Origin: Pseudomonas sp. P5_109
GTDB taxonomy: Bacteria; Pseudomonadota; Gammaproteobacteria; Pseudomonadales; Pseudomonadaceae
Reading direction: 5' to 3'
Assembly: GCF_034009455.1 (NCBI RefSeq)
Contig: NZ_CP125380.1
Location: 5,913,501-5,977,500 of the forward strand
Length of the DNA stretch: 64,000 bases
The notes below the pieces were generated by a model. That model was not told where the DNA came from and made no database searches. It was given only the letters and a program-made list of their open reading frames with translations. Positions 20,009-30,256 of the stretch are shown here, in pieces. The stretch's first letter is position 1; the number at the start of each line of letters is the position of its first letter. The position numbers and the translations under genes were made by a program.

Positions 20009-21294
20009 TGCGGTTTTTTATCCGAAAAGCTATCCGATGAGCCCTCACCGAGGGCAAAGAGTTCCTGGGCCATCGCCAGCGCATCCAGGCGACCTTCGGC
20101 AGAGAGCTTTTTCAACTGCACGCTCGGTGCGTGCAACAGTTTGTTGGTCAGCCCGCGGGCCAGTTGCACCAGCACCTCTTCGGCACTGCTGCCGTTGGCT
20201 AGCATACGCTGGGCCTTTTGCAATTCTTCGTCGCGCAGGCGTTCGCTCTGTTGACGATAAGCCTTGAGCACGTCCACCGCCGCCAACTCGCGCAGGCGGA
20301 CCATGAAGTCTTCGGCGCCGACCGAGACCATCTCTTCGGCTGCCTGGGCTGCGCCCTGACGACTCTTGAGGTTCTCGGCAACCACCTCGTGAAGGTCGTC
20401 GACGCTATAGAGGTAAACGTCGTCCAACTCGCCGACTTCTGGCTCGATGTCGCGCGGAACGGCGATATCCACCATGAAAATGGGTTTGTGCTTGCGCAGT
20501 TTCAAGGCGCTTTCCACCGCGCCCTTGCCCAGGATCGGCAACTGGCTGGCGGTGGAACTGATGACGATATCGCTGCGCACCAGCTCTGCCGGAATATCCG
20601 ACAGCAACACCGCATGGGCACCGAACTGTTCGGCCAGAATGCTGGCGCGCTCCAGGGTGCGGTTGGCCACCACGATGCGCTTTACACCCAGATCATGCAG
20701 ATGGCGGGCGACCAGGGTGATGGTTTCGCCAGCGCCAATCAACAACGCCTGGCTGCGTTGCAGGTCGCTGAAAATCTGCTTGGCCAGGCTCACTGCGGCA
20801 AACGCCACCGACACCGGGTTCTCACCGATGGCCGTGTCGGTGCGCACCTGCTTGGCCGCATTGAACGTGGCCTGGAACAGCCGCCCGAGCAATGGCCCGA
20901 TGGTGCCGGCTTCGCGGGCCACGGCATAGGCCGACTTCATCTGGCCGAGAATCTGCGGTTCACCCAACACCAGCGAGTCGAGCCCGGAGGCGACCCGCAT
21001 CATGTGACGAACTGCCGCATCATCTTCATGCACATAGGCGCTTTCGCGCAGCTCGTCGTAGCTCAAATGATGATATTCGGCCAGCCAGCGCAGCACGATG
21101 TCCGCCGACAGGTGATCCTGTTCTATATAGAGTTCACTGCGATTGCAGGTGGAGAGGATCGCAGCTTCGCGGCTGTCGGTGAGTCGGCAGAGCTGCTGCA
21201 AGGCCTCAACCAGCTGCTCAGGGGTAAAAGCCACGCGCTCGCGGACGTCTACTGAAGCAGTCTTGTGGTTAATACCGAGTGCAAGGAAGGCCAT
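20005..21294 (-). CDS. hemA: Glutamyl-tRNA reductase
   Basis: A 429-residue enzyme that reduces glutamyl-tRNA(Glu) to glutamate-1-semialdehyde, first step of the C5 tetrapyrrole pathway. The N-terminus [20 protein letters not shown] and the active-site cysteine in [11 protein letters not shown] are intact; the NADPH domain carries [17 protein letters not shown]. It heads the five-gene minus-strand run and diverges from the TPR lipoprotein gene across a 325-base gap. Confidence 0.97.
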   Translation of the reverse strand: MAFLALGINHKTASVDVRERVAFTPEQLVEALQQLCRLTDSREAAILSTCNRSELYIEQDHLSADIVLRWLAEYHHLSYDELRESAYVHEDDAAVRHMMRVASGLDSLVLGEPQILGQMKSAYAVAREAGTIGPLLGRLFQATFNAAKQVRTDTAIGENPVSVAFAAVSLAKQIFSDLQRSQALLIGAGETITLVARHLHDLGVKRIVVANRTLERASILAEQFGAHAVLLSDIPAELVRSDIVISSTASQLPILGKGAVESALKLRKHKPIFMVDIAVPRDIEPEVGELDDVYLYSVDDLHEVVAENLKSRQGAAQAAEEMVSVGAEDFMVRLRELAAVDVLKAYRQQSERLRDEELQKAQRMLANGSSAEEVLVQLARGLTNKLLHAPSVQLKKLSAEGRLDALAMAQELFALGEGSSDSFSDKKPQ

Positions 21295-21619
21295 TCAAAG
21301 TCGCTGATGGTGACGTGAAGCCGGCAATTGTCCTACTTCGACACATGGAGAACAACTACTCGATATCTATCGCGCCGTTAGGCGGCGTCCACGTTGCGAG
21401 CGGTTCTCGTTTAAACACAATCCCTGTAGGAGCTGGCTTGCCAGCGATGGACTGACTGGCGCCGCGTCTTTCCGGTAGAAACGCGTCATCGTTAACGACC
21501 ATCGCTGGCAAGCCAGCTCCTACAGGGACCGTGTGCGTGTGAAAATGCCGGGCCGGTTATGTTTGGCCGAAAGCTTGTGTCATGATGATCCGACCGCAGG
21601 TTAGTCGTCCTCTTCCTAT
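21295..21619. other. 325-base divergent intergenic region
   Basis: Between divergent hemA and the TPR lipoprotein gene. It holds a REP pair (21421-21528) in its centre. The promoters of both genes must lie on either side of the REP; no convincing -35/-10 pair or operator was identified by eye. Confidence 0.6.
21421..21528. repeat. Paired REP palindromes in a divergent promoter region
   Basis: TCCCTGTAGGAGCTGGCTTG at 21421 and its complement ending at 21528. Unlike most REPs in this window it lies upstream of both flanking genes. Confidence 0.85.
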
Positions 21620-23344
21620 ATGAATAGATCTTCCGCGTTGCTCCTCGCTTTTATCTTCCTCAGCGGCTGCCAGGCATTGGCACCCGTGTCGTCGGACGGT
21701 ACCCCTCCGGTGGAAGACAGCACCCCGGCCCCTGAAAAGCCCAAGGTCTACAGCTCATTCAGCGAGGAAACCGTCTTCAGCCTGTTGAGCGCCGAACTGG
21801 CTGGCCAGCGCAATCGTTTCGACATTGCCTTGGACAACTATGTGACCCAGGCCATCAACACTCAGGATCCGGGCATTTCCGAGCGGGCATTCCGTATCGC
21901 CGAATACCTGGGTGCCGATCAGGCAGCCCTGGACACCGCATTGATCTGGGCCAAAAACGCCCCCGACGACCTCGAAGCGCAACGCGCCGCCGCCGTGCAA
22001 CTGGCACGCGCCGGGCGTTATGACGACTCCATGGTCTATATGGAGAAAGTCCTGCAAGGCAAGGGCGATACCCATTTCGACTTCCTCGCGCTGTCCGCGG
22101 CCGACACCGACCAGGACACCCGCAACGGCTTGATGAAAAGCTTCGACCGTTTGCTGCAACGCCATCCGAACAACAGCCAGCTGATTTTCGGCAAGGCCTT
22201 GCTGATGCAACAGGACGGCGACGCCAAAGGCGCATTGACGCTGCTGGAAAACAATCCACCCGAAGACGGCGAAATAGCGCCGATCCTGCTGCGCGCACGC
22301 CTGCTGCAAACCCAGGATCGCGGCGACGAAGCCCTGCCACTGCTGCAAAAAAGCATCAAGAAATACCCGGACGACAAGCGCCTGCGCCTGACTTACGCAC
22401 GCATGCTGGTTGAACAGGACCGCATGGACGATGCCAAGGCCGAGTTCTCGAGCCTGGTCCAGCAGTACCCGGAAGACGACGAACTGCGTTACTCCCTGGC
22501 ACTGGTCTGCCTGGAAGCCAAGGCCTGGAATGAGGCCAAGGGTTATCTGGAAGACCTGATCGACCGGGAAAGCCACGTCGACTCGGCACACCTGAACCTC
22601 GGCCGCATCGCCGAAGAACAGAACGACCCGCAAGGCGCCCTGATCGAATACGCCAAGGTTGGCCCGGGCAGCGACTACCTGCCGGCGCAATTGCGCCAGG
22701 CCGACATCCTGATCGACAACGGCAAGACCGCCGAAGCCCAGCGCAAACTGGCGGCGCAGCGCGATGAGCAGCCGGATTATGCAATCCAGCTGTACCTGAT
22801 CGAAGCCGAAACCCTGTCCGCCAACAATCAGGGCGACAAGGCCTGGGGTGTTCTGCAACAAGCCTTGCAGCAATACCCGGACGACTTGAACCTGCTCTAC
22901 ACCCGCGCCATGCAGGCGGAAAAACGCAATGACCTGGCGCAGATGGAAAAAGACCTGCGCTTGATCATCAAGCGCGATCCGGACAATGCCATGGCCTTGA
23001 ACGCCCTTGGCTACACCCTGTCCGACCGCACCACGCGCTACGCCGAAGCCAAGGCCCTGATCGAACAGGCACACCAGATCAGTCCGGAGGACCCGGCGGT
23101 ACTCGACAGCCTTGGCTGGGTGAATTACCGCATGGGCAATCTCGACGAAGCCGAACGCCTGCTACGTCAGGCCCTGGATCGCTTCCCCGACCAGGAAGTC
23201 GCCGCTCACCTGGGCGAAGTGCTGTGGGCCAATGGCAAACAACGTGAAGCCCGGCAAGTCTGGGGCAAGTTCCTCAAGGAACAACCCGACAGCCCGACCC
23301 TGCGCGGCACCATCAAACGCCTGACCGGATCAGAGACTCTTTAA
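21620..23344 (+). CDS. TPR-repeat outer-membrane lipoprotein
   Basis: A 574-residue protein with a lipoprotein signal peptide ([20 protein letters not shown], lipobox LSGC). The rest is a chain of tetratricopeptide-like helical repeats; typical units are [20 protein letters not shown] and [20 protein letters not shown] near the C-terminus. It corresponds to PA4667 in PAO1 by position. It lies five bases upstream of lolB, so a role in envelope assembly is plausible but inferred. TPRs indicate a protein-binding scaffold. Confidence 0.88.
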   Translation: MNRSSALLLAFIFLSGCQALAPVSSDGTPPVEDSTPAPEKPKVYSSFSEETVFSLLSAELAGQRNRFDIALDNYVTQAINTQDPGISERAFRIAEYLGADQAALDTALIWAKNAPDDLEAQRAAAVQLARAGRYDDSMVYMEKVLQGKGDTHFDFLALSAADTDQDTRNGLMKSFDRLLQRHPNNSQLIFGKALLMQQDGDAKGALTLLENNPPEDGEIAPILLRARLLQTQDRGDEALPLLQKSIKKYPDDKRLRLTYARMLVEQDRMDDAKAEFSSLVQQYPEDDELRYSLALVCLEAKAWNEAKGYLEDLIDRESHVDSAHLNLGRIAEEQNDPQGALIEYAKVGPGSDYLPAQLRQADILIDNGKTAEAQRKLAAQRDEQPDYAIQLYLIEAETLSANNQGDKAWGVLQQALQQYPDDLNLLYTRAMQAEKRNDLAQMEKDLRLIIKRDPDNAMALNALGYTLSDRTTRYAEAKALIEQAHQISPEDPAVLDSLGWVNYRMGNLDEAERLLRQALDRFPDQEVAAHLGEVLWANGKQREARQVWGKFLKEQPDSPTLRGTIKRLTGSETL

Positions 23345-23348
23345 GATT

Positions 23349-23966
23349 ATGTTTTTGCGCCATTTCATCGTTTTCAGTTTTATCGCCCTGCTCGCCGGTT
23401 GCGCGGGCCTGGGTCCCCGCGAGTCGGTCGAGGGGCATGGCAACGCCGCCCAATGGCGCGAACACAAACAGCAACTGACCGGCCTCGATGGCTGGCAGAT
23501 CGACGGCAAGATCGGCATTCGCGCTCCGAAAGACTCGGGCAGCGGCACGCTGTTCTGGTTGCAACGCCAGGATTACTACGACATTCGCCTGTCCGGACCA
23601 CTGGGTCGCGGTGCGGCTCGCCTGACCGGACGTCCGGGCAAGGTGTCGCTGGAAGTCGCCAACCAGGGGCGTTACGACGCGCCGAATCCGGAAGTGTTGC
23701 TCGAAGAACAGCTTGGCTGGAAGCTGCCGGTGTCCAACCTGGCCTGGTGGGTGCGCGGCCTCCCGGCTCCGGACAGCAAAAGCCACCTGACGCTGGACGG
23801 CGAGAGTCGTTTGGCCAGCCTCGAACAGGACGGTTGGCAGGTCGAATACACCGAATACACCCAACTGAACGGTTACTGGTTGCCCGAACGGATCAAACTT
23901 CATGGCATCGACCTGGATGTCACGCTGGTGATCAAGACTTGGCAACCGCGCAAGTTGGGGCAGTGA
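23349..23966 (+). CDS. lolB: Outer-membrane lipoprotein receptor LolB
   Basis: A 205-residue lipoprotein that accepts lipoproteins from LolA and inserts them into the outer membrane. The signal peptide ends in lipobox LLAGC. The family core is visible as [39 protein letters not shown] and [12 protein letters not shown]. Gene order lolB-ispE-tRNA-prs is widely conserved in gamma-proteobacteria. It is transcribed with the TPR lipoprotein upstream and ispE one base downstream. Confidence 0.94.
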   Translation: MFLRHFIVFSFIALLAGCAGLGPRESVEGHGNAAQWREHKQQLTGLDGWQIDGKIGIRAPKDSGSGTLFWLQRQDYYDIRLSGPLGRGAARLTGRPGKVSLEVANQGRYDAPNPEVLLEEQLGWKLPVSNLAWWVRGLPAPDSKSHLTLDGESRLASLEQDGWQVEYTEYTQLNGYWLPERIKLHGIDLDVTLVIKTWQPRKLGQ

Positions 23967-23967
23967 A

Positions 23968-24819
23968 ATGCCAGACAATCGCCTGACACTGCCTTCGCCG
24001 GCCAAGCTCAATTTGATGCTGCACATTCTGGGTCGCCGCGAAGACGGCTACCACGAACTGCAAACCATGTTTCAGTTTCTCGATTACGGTGACGAGATCA
24101 CCTATGCCGTGCGCGATGACGGCGTCATTCAACTGCACACCGAGTTCCCGGGCGTTCCCCACGACAGCAACCTGATCGTCAAGGCCGCGAAAAAACTTCA
24201 GGAGCAATCCGGTTGTTCGCTGGGCGTTGATATCTGGATTGAAAAAATCCTGCCAATGGGCGGCGGTATCGGTGGCGGCAGCTCGAACGCCGCCACGACA
24301 TTGCTTGGCTTGAATCACCTCTGGCAATTGGGCTGGGATGAAGATCGCCTGGCTGGCCTGGGATTGACGCTGGGCGCAGACGTCCCGGTTTTCGTGCGCG
24401 GCCACGCGGCTTTCGCCGAGGGTGTGGGCGAGAAACTCACCCCTGTCGACCCCGAAGAACCCTGGTATCTCGTGCTGGTACCGCAAGTCTCTGTAAGTAC
24501 GGCAGAAATTTTTTCAGATCCGTTGTTGACACGTAACACTCCTCCCATTAAAGTGCGCCCCGTTCCCAAGGGAAACAGTCGAAATGACTGCTTGCCGGTG
24601 GTAACAAGACGTTATCCAGAGGTACGTAACGCCTTGAATTTGTTAGGTAAATTTACCGAAGCAAAACTCACCGGAACTGGAAGTTGTGTGTTTGGGGGCT
24701 TCCCAAGCAAAGCTGAAGCTGATAAAGTCTCGGCCCTTCTGACAGAGACCCTTACAGGTTTTGTAGCAAAAGGAAGCAACATTTCGATGTTGCATCGCAA
24801 GCTTCAAAGTCTGCTCTAA
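23968..24819 (+). CDS. ispE: 4-diphosphocytidyl-2-C-methyl-D-erythritol kinase
   Basis: A 283-residue GHMP kinase of the non-mevalonate isoprenoid pathway. It starts with [20 protein letters not shown] and has the ATP loop [20 protein letters not shown]; the C-terminal GHMP motif is [19 protein letters not shown]. The last third (from about 24485) is clearly richer in A/T than the first two thirds and contains a strong promoter-like sequence, yet the reading frame stays intact. Confidence 0.95.
   Translation: MPDNRLTLPSPAKLNLMLHILGRREDGYHELQTMFQFLDYGDEITYAVRDDGVIQLHTEFPGVPHDSNLIVKAAKKLQEQSGCSLGVDIWIEKILPMGGGIGGGSSNAATTLLGLNHLWQLGWDEDRLAGLGLTLGADVPVFVRGHAAFAEGVGEKLTPVDPEEPWYLVLVPQVSVSTAEIFSDPLLTRNTPPIKVRPVPKGNSRNDCLPVVTRRYPEVRNALNLLGKFTEAKLTGTGSCVFGGFPSKAEADKVSALLTETLTGFVAKGSNISMLHRKLQSLL
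24526..24554 (+). promoter_or_regulatory. Strong sigma-70-type promoter inside ispE
   Basis: TTGACA (24526-24531), a 17-base spacer and TAAAGT (24549-24554), followed by the GC-rich discriminator GCGCCCC. This is the form seen at stringently controlled tRNA and rRNA promoters. It points at tRNA-Gln about 300 bases downstream and at prs. Confidence 0.65.
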
Positions 24820-24855
24820 AGGAACCGATTACTGGGTAATCGTTGCAACAGATAC

Positions 24856-24930
24856 AGGGGCGTCGCCAAGCGGTAAGGCAGCAGGTTTTGATCCTGCCAT
24901 GCGTTGGTTCGAATCCAGCCGCCCCTGCCA
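24856..24930 (+). tRNA. tRNA-Gln (anticodon TTG)
   Basis: 75 bases with encoded CCA. The acceptor stem AGGGGCG pairs with CGCCCCT, the anticodon stem-loop is GCAGG-TTTTGAT-CCTGC and the T-loop is GTTCGAATC. It lies between ispE and prs. Confidence 0.97.
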
Positions 24931-24976
24931 TTTTCTAATACTCATCCAGGTTACCCTCAGCCTTCAGGTACTGCGC

Positions 24977-25918
24977 GTGTCCAAGATGATGGTCTTTACG
25001 GGGAACGCTAACCCCGATCTGGCTCGGCGTGTCGTACGTCAGCTGCATATCCCTCTCGGTGACATTTCTGTCGGTAAATTTTCCGACGGCGAAATTACAG
25101 CCGAGATCAATGAAAACGTCCGCGGTAAAGACGTCTTCATTATTCAGCCGACTTGCGCTCCGACCAACGATAACCTGATGGAACTGGTAGTGATGGCTGA
25201 TGCCTTCCGCCGCTCCTCGGCTACTCGTATCACTGCTGTTATTCCTTACTTTGGTTATGCCCGTCAGGATCGCCGTCCGCGTTCCGCACGTGTGGCTATC
25301 AGCGCGAAAGTCGTCGCTGACATGCTTACCGTAGTCGGCATCGATCGTGTTCTCACGGTTGATCTGCATGCTGACCAAATCCAGGGTTTCTTCGATATTC
25401 CGGTAGATAACATCTACGGCTCCCCGGTTCTGGTGGATGACATCGAAGATCAGCGCTTCGAAAACCTGATGATCGTGTCCCCGGACATTGGTGGCGTCGT
25501 GCGTGCACGTGCCGTTGCCAAATCCCTGGGCGTGGATCTCGGGATCATCGACAAACGCCGTGAGAAAGCCAATCACTCTGAAGTGATGCATATCATCGGT
25601 GATGTCGAAGGGCGTACCTGTATTCTGGTCGATGACATGGTCGATACCGCCGGCACCCTGTGCCACGCGGCGAAGGCCCTGAAAGAGCATGGCGCTGCCA
25701 AGGTTTTCGCCTACTGCACGCACCCTGTGCTGTCGGGTCGGGCGATCGAAAACATTGAAAATTCCGTGCTGGACGAGTTGGTGGTCACTAACACCATTCC
25801 TCTGTCCGCTGCAGCACAAGCCTGTGCGCGTATCCGCCAACTGGATATCGCACCGGTAGTTGCCGAGGCGGTCCGCCGCATCAGCAATGAAGAATCGATC
25901 AGCGCGATGTTCCGCTAA
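24977..25918 (+). CDS. prs: Ribose-phosphate pyrophosphokinase
   Basis: A 313-residue enzyme making PRPP from ribose-5-phosphate and ATP, feeding purine, pyrimidine, histidine and NAD synthesis. A GTG start at 24977 gives [20 protein letters not shown], the form and length known for Pseudomonas Prs; the frame upstream runs into tRNA-Gln. Catalytic and PRPP regions are [19 protein letters not shown] (seen as [15 protein letters not shown]), [17 protein letters not shown] and [16 protein letters not shown]. Codon use is that of a highly expressed gene. An intrinsic terminator follows. Confidence 0.96.
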   Translation: MSKMMVFTGNANPDLARRVVRQLHIPLGDISVGKFSDGEITAEINENVRGKDVFIIQPTCAPTNDNLMELVVMADAFRRSSATRITAVIPYFGYARQDRRPRSARVAISAKVVADMLTVVGIDRVLTVDLHADQIQGFFDIPVDNIYGSPVLVDDIEDQRFENLMIVSPDIGGVVRARAVAKSLGVDLGIIDKRREKANHSEVMHIIGDVEGRTCILVDDMVDTAGTLCHAAKALKEHGAAKVFAYCTHPVLSGRAIENIENSVLDELVVTNTIPLSAAAQACARIRQLDIAPVVAEAVRRISNEESISAMFR

Positions 25919-25953
25919 GGGCCCTGCCCTTCTCGAAATGTCTCGTTGACGAA

Positions 25954-25996
25954 AAGCGCCCCGCCCCGGCATTCCTGTCGGGGCGGGGCTTTTTTG
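25954..25996 (+). terminator. Intrinsic terminator after prs
   Basis: AGCGCCCCGCCCCG and its complement CGGGGCGGGGCT around a short loop, followed by TTTTTT. Confidence 0.9.
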
Positions 25997-26060
25997 CCCA
26001 TATCGCCTTTAGCGCTGGTCGCAAACGCTGGGGCGAATGTGGTTATTTTGGAGATACAAC

Positions 26061-26660
26061 ATGAACGATTTTACCCTGAATGCTGAAGTGCGTTCCGACC
26101 TGGGGAAAGGTGCGAGCCGCCGCCTGCGTCGTCTCGCAAGCCTGGTTCCAGCTGTAGTTTACGGTGGCGACAAAGCCCCTGAATCCATCAGCATGCTGGC
26201 CAAAGAAGTTGCCAAACTGCTCGAAAACGAAGCGGCTTACAGCCACATCATCGAGCTGAACGTTGGTGGCACCAAGCAGAACGTCGTGATCAAAGCCCTG
26301 CAGCGTCACCCGGCCAAAGGCCACGTGATGCACGCTGACTTCGTACGCGTAGTAGCTGGCCAGAAACTGACCGCTATCGTTCCAGTGCACTTCATCAACG
26401 AAGAAGCACCGATCAAGAAAGGCGGCGAAATCTCGCACGTTACTTCGGAAATCGAAGTTTCCTGCCTGCCGAAAGACCTGCCTGAATTCATCGAAGTCGA
26501 CCTGGCTAACGCCGAAATCGGCGCGATCATTCACCTGTCGGACCTCAAAGCTCCTAAAGGCGTTGAATTCGTTGCTCTGGCACACGGCGATGACAAGGCT
26601 GTTGCCAACGTCCACGCTCCACGTGTTGCTCCAGAAGCTGCAGAAGGCGCTGCAGAGTAA
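26061..26660 (+). CDS. rplY: 50S ribosomal protein L25/general stress protein Ctc
   Basis: A 199-residue protein of the long L25 (TL5/CTC) form that binds 5S rRNA. The N-terminal L25 domain begins [20 protein letters not shown] and the C-terminal TL5 beta domain spans about residues 95-185 ([20 protein letters not shown]). TTGGAGATACAAC positions the ATG at 26061; the ORF could extend eight codons upstream, but without ribosome site. Codon use is strongly biased as expected for a ribosomal gene. Confidence 0.96.
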   Translation: MNDFTLNAEVRSDLGKGASRRLRRLASLVPAVVYGGDKAPESISMLAKEVAKLLENEAAYSHIIELNVGGTKQNVVIKALQRHPAKGHVMHADFVRVVAGQKLTAIVPVHFINEEAPIKKGGEISHVTSEIEVSCLPKDLPEFIEVDLANAEIGAIIHLSDLKAPKGVEFVALAHGDDKAVANVHAPRVAPEAAEGAAE

Positions 26661-26800
26661 TTTTACTCTGTACGCCGGAGTGACCGGAAACATCGCGGAC
26701 TAGAGCATAGCGAGAAAGCGGGCGAGAACGCGGAGTTTACATCATGGTAAATGAGCATTTTTCGTCCACTTTCGCCGCTTTCCCTGATCGCGGCGATGTT
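26653..26800 (+). other. Structured intergenic RNA segment between rplY and pth
   Basis: A perfect hairpin CAGAGTAA-TT-TTACTCTG (26653-26670) covers the rplY stop codon but has no T tract. Farther on, AACATCGC (26689-26696) can pair with GCGATGTT (26793-26800) and GAAAGCGGGCGA (26713-26724) with the TTTCGCCGCTTTC segment near 26770-26782, giving a long imperfect stem ending about 20 bases before the pth ribosome site. Confidence 0.45.
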
Positions 26801-26829
26801 ATCCACCACTCCAAGGAAGGGCCCCTATC

Positions 26830-27414
26830 GTGACTGCCATCAAACTGATCGTTGGCCTGGGAAATCCAGGCGCTGAATACGAACAGACCCGGCATAACGC
26901 AGGGGCCCTTTTTGTTGAGCGCATCGCGAACGCACAAGGCGTGAACCTTGTGGCGGATCGCAAGTATTTCGGCCTGACCGGTCGCTATTCGCATCAGGGT
27001 CAGGATGTTCGTCTGCTGATTCCCACCACGTACATGAACCGTAGCGGCCAGGCCGTAGCGGCACTCGCCGGTTTCTTCCGCATCAAGCCTGAAGAAATCC
27101 TCGTGGCGCACGACGAACTCGACCTGCCACCCGGCGTTGCCAAGCTCAAGCAGGGCGGCGGCCATGGCGGTCACAACGGGTTGCGCGACATCATTGCGCA
27201 ACTGGGCAATCAGAATACCTTTCATCGCCTGCGGCTTGGCATTGGCCACCCGGGCGTTGCCAGTATGGTTTCAAATTTCGTCCTGGGTCGTGCGCCACGC
27301 GCCGAACAGGAAAAACTCGATGCCAGCATCGACTTTGCCCTCGGCGTGCTGCCGGATATCCTCGCCGGGGAATGGAACCGCGCGATGAAAAACCTGCACA
27401 GCCAGAAGGCCTGA
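26830..27414 (+). CDS. pth: Peptidyl-tRNA hydrolase
   Basis: A 194-residue enzyme that frees tRNA from prematurely released peptidyl-tRNA. The start codon is GTG (26830) with AAGGAAGGG upstream. Conserved motifs are [20 protein letters not shown] with the catalytic histidine, [12 protein letters not shown], and [20 protein letters not shown]. The rplY-pth-ychF order is conserved in gamma-proteobacteria, and ychF follows 22 bases later. Confidence 0.96.
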   Translation: MTAIKLIVGLGNPGAEYEQTRHNAGALFVERIANAQGVNLVADRKYFGLTGRYSHQGQDVRLLIPTTYMNRSGQAVAALAGFFRIKPEEILVAHDELDLPPGVAKLKQGGGHGGHNGLRDIIAQLGNQNTFHRLRLGIGHPGVASMVSNFVLGRAPRAEQEKLDASIDFALGVLPDILAGEWNRAMKNLHSQKA

Positions 27415-27436
27415 CTCTTATCCGAGGGGAAACACC

Positions 27437-28537
27437 ATGGGATTCAATTGCGGCATCGTCGGCCTGCCTAACGTCGGCAAGTCCACCCTGTTCAACGCCC
27501 TGACCAAATCCGGGATCGCGGCCGAGAACTTCCCCTTCTGCACCATCGAGCCGAACAGCGGTATCGTGCCGATGCCGGATCCGCGCCTGGATGCCCTGGC
27601 GGCCATCGTCAATCCAAAGCGCATCCTGCCGACCACCATGGAATTCGTCGACATCGCGGGCCTGGTTGCCGGCGCGTCGAAAGGTGAAGGCCTGGGTAAC
27701 AAGTTTTTGGCCAACATCCGTGAAACCGATGCCATCGCCCACGTAGTCCGCTGCTTCGAAGACGAGAACGTGATTCACGTCTCCAACAGCGTCGACCCGA
27801 AACGCGACATCGAAATCATCGACCTGGAACTGATCTTCGCCGACCTCGACAGCTGCGAGAAGCAACTGCAGAAAGTCGCGCGCAACGCCAAGGGCGGTGA
27901 CAAGGACGCAGTGGTCCAGAAAGGCCTGCTGGAGCAACTGATCGCTCACTTCACCGAAGGCAAGCCGGCGCGCAGCCTGATGAAGAACATGGGCACCGAC
28001 GAGAAGGCGGTGATCAAGGGCTTCCACCTGCTGACCACCAAGCCGGTCATGTACATCGCCAACGTCGCTGAAGACGGCTTCGAGAACAACCCGCACCTGG
28101 ACGTTGTGCGCGCCATCGCCGAAGAAGAAGGCGCCATGGTTGTACCGGTGTGCAACAAGATCGAAGCGGAAATCGCCGAGCTCGATGACGGCGAAGAGAA
28201 AGACATGTTCCTCGAAGCCCTGGGCCTCGAAGAGCCTGGCCTGAACCGCGTGATCCGCGCCGGCTACGAAATGCTGCACCTGCAGACCTACTTCACCGCC
28301 GGTGTCGAAGAAGTCCGCGCCTGGACCGTCCGCGTCGGTGCCACCGCACCACAAGCCGCTGGCGTGATCCACACCGATTTCGAAAAAGGCTTCATCCGCG
28401 CCGAAGTGATCGCCTACAACGACTTCATCCAGTACAAGGGCGAAGCCGGTACCAAGGAAGCCGGTAAATGGCGCCTGGAAGGCAAGGACTACATCGTTAA
28501 AGACGGCGACGTGATGCACTTCCGCTTCAACGTGTAA
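27437..28537 (+). CDS. ychF: Redox-regulated ATPase YchF
   Basis: A 366-residue Obg-like NTPase. The P-loop [15 protein letters not shown] is at residues 8-22; a coiled-coil insert lies in the middle and the C-terminal TGS-type domain carries [20 protein letters not shown]. YchF/OLA1 proteins hydrolyse ATP rather than GTP and associate with ribosomes. Full length for the family (363-366). It ends in an intrinsic terminator. Confidence 0.97.
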   Translation: MGFNCGIVGLPNVGKSTLFNALTKSGIAAENFPFCTIEPNSGIVPMPDPRLDALAAIVNPKRILPTTMEFVDIAGLVAGASKGEGLGNKFLANIRETDAIAHVVRCFEDENVIHVSNSVDPKRDIEIIDLELIFADLDSCEKQLQKVARNAKGGDKDAVVQKGLLEQLIAHFTEGKPARSLMKNMGTDEKAVIKGFHLLTTKPVMYIANVAEDGFENNPHLDVVRAIAEEEGAMVVPVCNKIEAEIAELDDGEEKDMFLEALGLEEPGLNRVIRAGYEMLHLQTYFTAGVEEVRAWTVRVGATAPQAAGVIHTDFEKGFIRAEVIAYNDFIQYKGEAGTKEAGKWRLEGKDYIVKDGDVMHFRFNV

Positions 28538-28552
28538 GCCGCAACCCCCAAG

Positions 28553-28582
28553 AAAAAGCCGCGTTTGATACGCGGCTTTTTT
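28553..28582 (+). terminator. Intrinsic terminator after ychF
   Basis: AAAAAGCCGCG-TTTGATA-CGCGGCTTTTTT, symmetric, so it can act on both strands. Confidence 0.9.
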
Positions 28583-28604
28583 GTGCCTGACATCTCCGCA
28601 TCCC

Positions 28605-28690
28605 GTAGGAGCCGGCTTGCTGGCGATCCGGACGCCGCGGTTAACCAGGCAAACCGCGTAATCGTTCATCGCCAGCAAGCCGGCTCCTAC
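28605..28690. repeat. Paired REP palindromes
   Basis: GTAGGAGCCGGCTTGCTGGC at 28605 and its complement ending at 28690, in the convergent gap between ychF and the MFS gene. Confidence 0.85.
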
Positions 28691-28704
28691 AGGTCACCTG
28701 CTAC

Positions 28705-29922
28705 TCACGCCTTCCGGGTACGCGGCAGGAAGATCGCCAACACGCCAAACAACGGCAGGAACGAACACAGGTAGTACACGTATTCGATGCCGTGAATGTC
28801 CGCCAGATGCCCGAGCAACGCCGCGCCAATCCCGCCAAAACCAAACATCAAGCCGAAGAACACCCCGGCGATCATCCCGACATTACCCGGCACCAGTTCC
28901 TGGGCGTATACCACGATGGCCGAGAACGCCGAGGCGAGGATGAAGCCGATGACCACGCTGAGGATGCTGGTCCAGAACAGGTCGACATGGGGCAGCAACA
29001 AGGTGAACGGCGCAACGCCGAGGATCGAGAACCAGATCACCGCCTTACGCCCGATCTTGTCGCCGATCGGTCCGCCGAAGAATGTCCCCGCCGCTACCGC
29101 GCCGAGAAACAGGAACAGGTGCAACTGCGAACTGGCCACCGACAGGTCGAACTTCTCGATCAGGTAGAAGGTGAAGTAGCTGGTGAGGCTCGACATGTAG
29201 AAATACTTGGAGAACACCAGCAACCCGAGTACCACCAGCGCGCTGGTCACTCGACCCTTCGACAGGCCGTGAGTCGCGGCCTGGCCTTGCTTGAGCTTGA
29301 ACAGGTTCAAGTGGTTGGCGTACCAGCGGCTGATCCGATAGAGCACGAACAGCGCAAACACCGCGAACAGGCCGAACCACGCCACATGCCCCTGTCCGTA
29401 GGGAATGATGATCGCCGCCGCCAGCAACGGGCCGAACGCCGAGCCTGCGTTGCCGCCGACCTGGAAGGTCGACTGCGCCAGCCCGAAGCGCCCGCCCGAA
29501 GCCAGGCGCGCCACGCGGGATGCTTCCGGGTGGAAGGTCGAAGAGCCGATGCCGATCAGGCCCGCCGCCAGCAGAATCAACGGGAAGCTGGCGACCACCG
29601 ACATCATCAAAATCCCGATCAAGGTGCAGACCGTACCCGCCGGCAAGAGCCACGGTTTTGGATGGCGGTCGGTGTAGTAACCCACCCACGGCTGCAATAG
29701 CGAGGCCGTCAACTGGAACGTCAGGGTGATCAGGCCGACCTGGGTGAAGGTCAGGCCATAGTTGGCCTTGAGCATCGGGTAGATCGACGGCAGCACCGAC
29801 TGGATCAGGTCGTTGATCAAATGCGCCAGCGCCACCGCGCCAATGATGCGCATCACCAGGGGGCTGCTTTGGGGCGTTGCGGATGCCGGCACTGAGCCGG
29901 TCTGGGCGTTGCTGATAGCCAT
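28705..29922 (-). CDS. MFS transporter, fosmidomycin-resistance (Fsr) type
   Basis: A 405-residue major facilitator with about 12 hydrophobic segments. The Fsr-like N-terminus is HLINDLIQSVLPSIYPMLK; MFS loop motifs are GYYTDRHPKPW and GGPIGDKIGRKAV. E. coli Fsr exports fosmidomycin, but natural substrates are unknown. The start at 29922 is used because the longer frame adds a non-conserved cysteine-rich leader. It is likely monocistronic, ending at the REP pair beside ychF. Confidence 0.82.
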   Translation of the reverse strand: MAISNAQTGSVPASATPQSSPLVMRIIGAVALAHLINDLIQSVLPSIYPMLKANYGLTFTQVGLITLTFQLTASLLQPWVGYYTDRHPKPWLLPAGTVCTLIGILMMSVVASFPLILLAAGLIGIGSSTFHPEASRVARLASGGRFGLAQSTFQVGGNAGSAFGPLLAAAIIIPYGQGHVAWFGLFAVFALFVLYRISRWYANHLNLFKLKQGQAATHGLSKGRVTSALVVLGLLVFSKYFYMSSLTSYFTFYLIEKFDLSVASSQLHLFLFLGAVAAGTFFGGPIGDKIGRKAVIWFSILGVAPFTLLLPHVDLFWTSILSVVIGFILASAFSAIVVYAQELVPGNVGMIAGVFFGLMFGFGGIGAALLGHLADIHGIEYVYYLCSFLPLFGVLAIFLPRTRKA

Positions 29923-30256
29923 GGGGTTTTCCGTACAACAGATGGGTGCAAACGGGCAGGTGCGCCAATGTGCCATTTTTCAGTGCAGCAACGCCATCCC
30001 CTTAGCCTGCTAACGACCTCCATCTTCATCGCCACAACCTTGATGGCGCAACGCCATGGTCTGAATCTTGCCTTCCTTGTCGGCTTGAACGCGGCTTCCT
30101 TACAAAGGAGGCCGACAATGGGAAGTTTTGCCACAGAGTCGGCCTACAGAGCGGACAAGGGTGAACTTTCGAGGCCTTTTTAGAGGGCACGGGTCGGCGG
30201 TGCAACAACCTCCGACGCACGCCAATAGTGCGTGGTGTCCAGAGGAGTCATGGGGC
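29923..30256. other. 334-base region between the MFS gene and the chemoreceptor
   Basis: The divergent gap carries a 21-codon ORF with an ideal ribosome site at 30118-30183. Otherwise I see no repeat, tRNA or operator. A direct echo of ACGCACGCCAATAGTGCGT forms a small inverted repeat around 30213-30231, just before the chemoreceptor. Confidence 0.5.
30118..30183 (+). CDS. Possible 21-residue leader peptide
   Basis: ATG at 30118 is preceded by AAAGGAGG seven bases upstream, one of the best Shine-Dalgarno sequences in the window. The ORF reads MGSFATESAYRADKGELSRP plus F and stops at TAG 30181-30183, about 75 bases before the chemoreceptor start. It may be a leader peptide or small protein; no homolog is known to me and codon statistics are meaningless at this length. 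Confidence 0.3.
   Translation: MGSFATESAYRADKGELSRPF

Noticed and set aside
24856..24930. tRNA-Gln as an integration site with a nearby island
   Set aside because: No integrase, no repeated tRNA 3' end and the flanking genes are the conserved ispE and prs.
30128..30256. Extension of the chemoreceptor by 43 residues
   Set aside because: The region lacks hydrophobic or conserved character and AGGAG sits correctly for the start at 30257.
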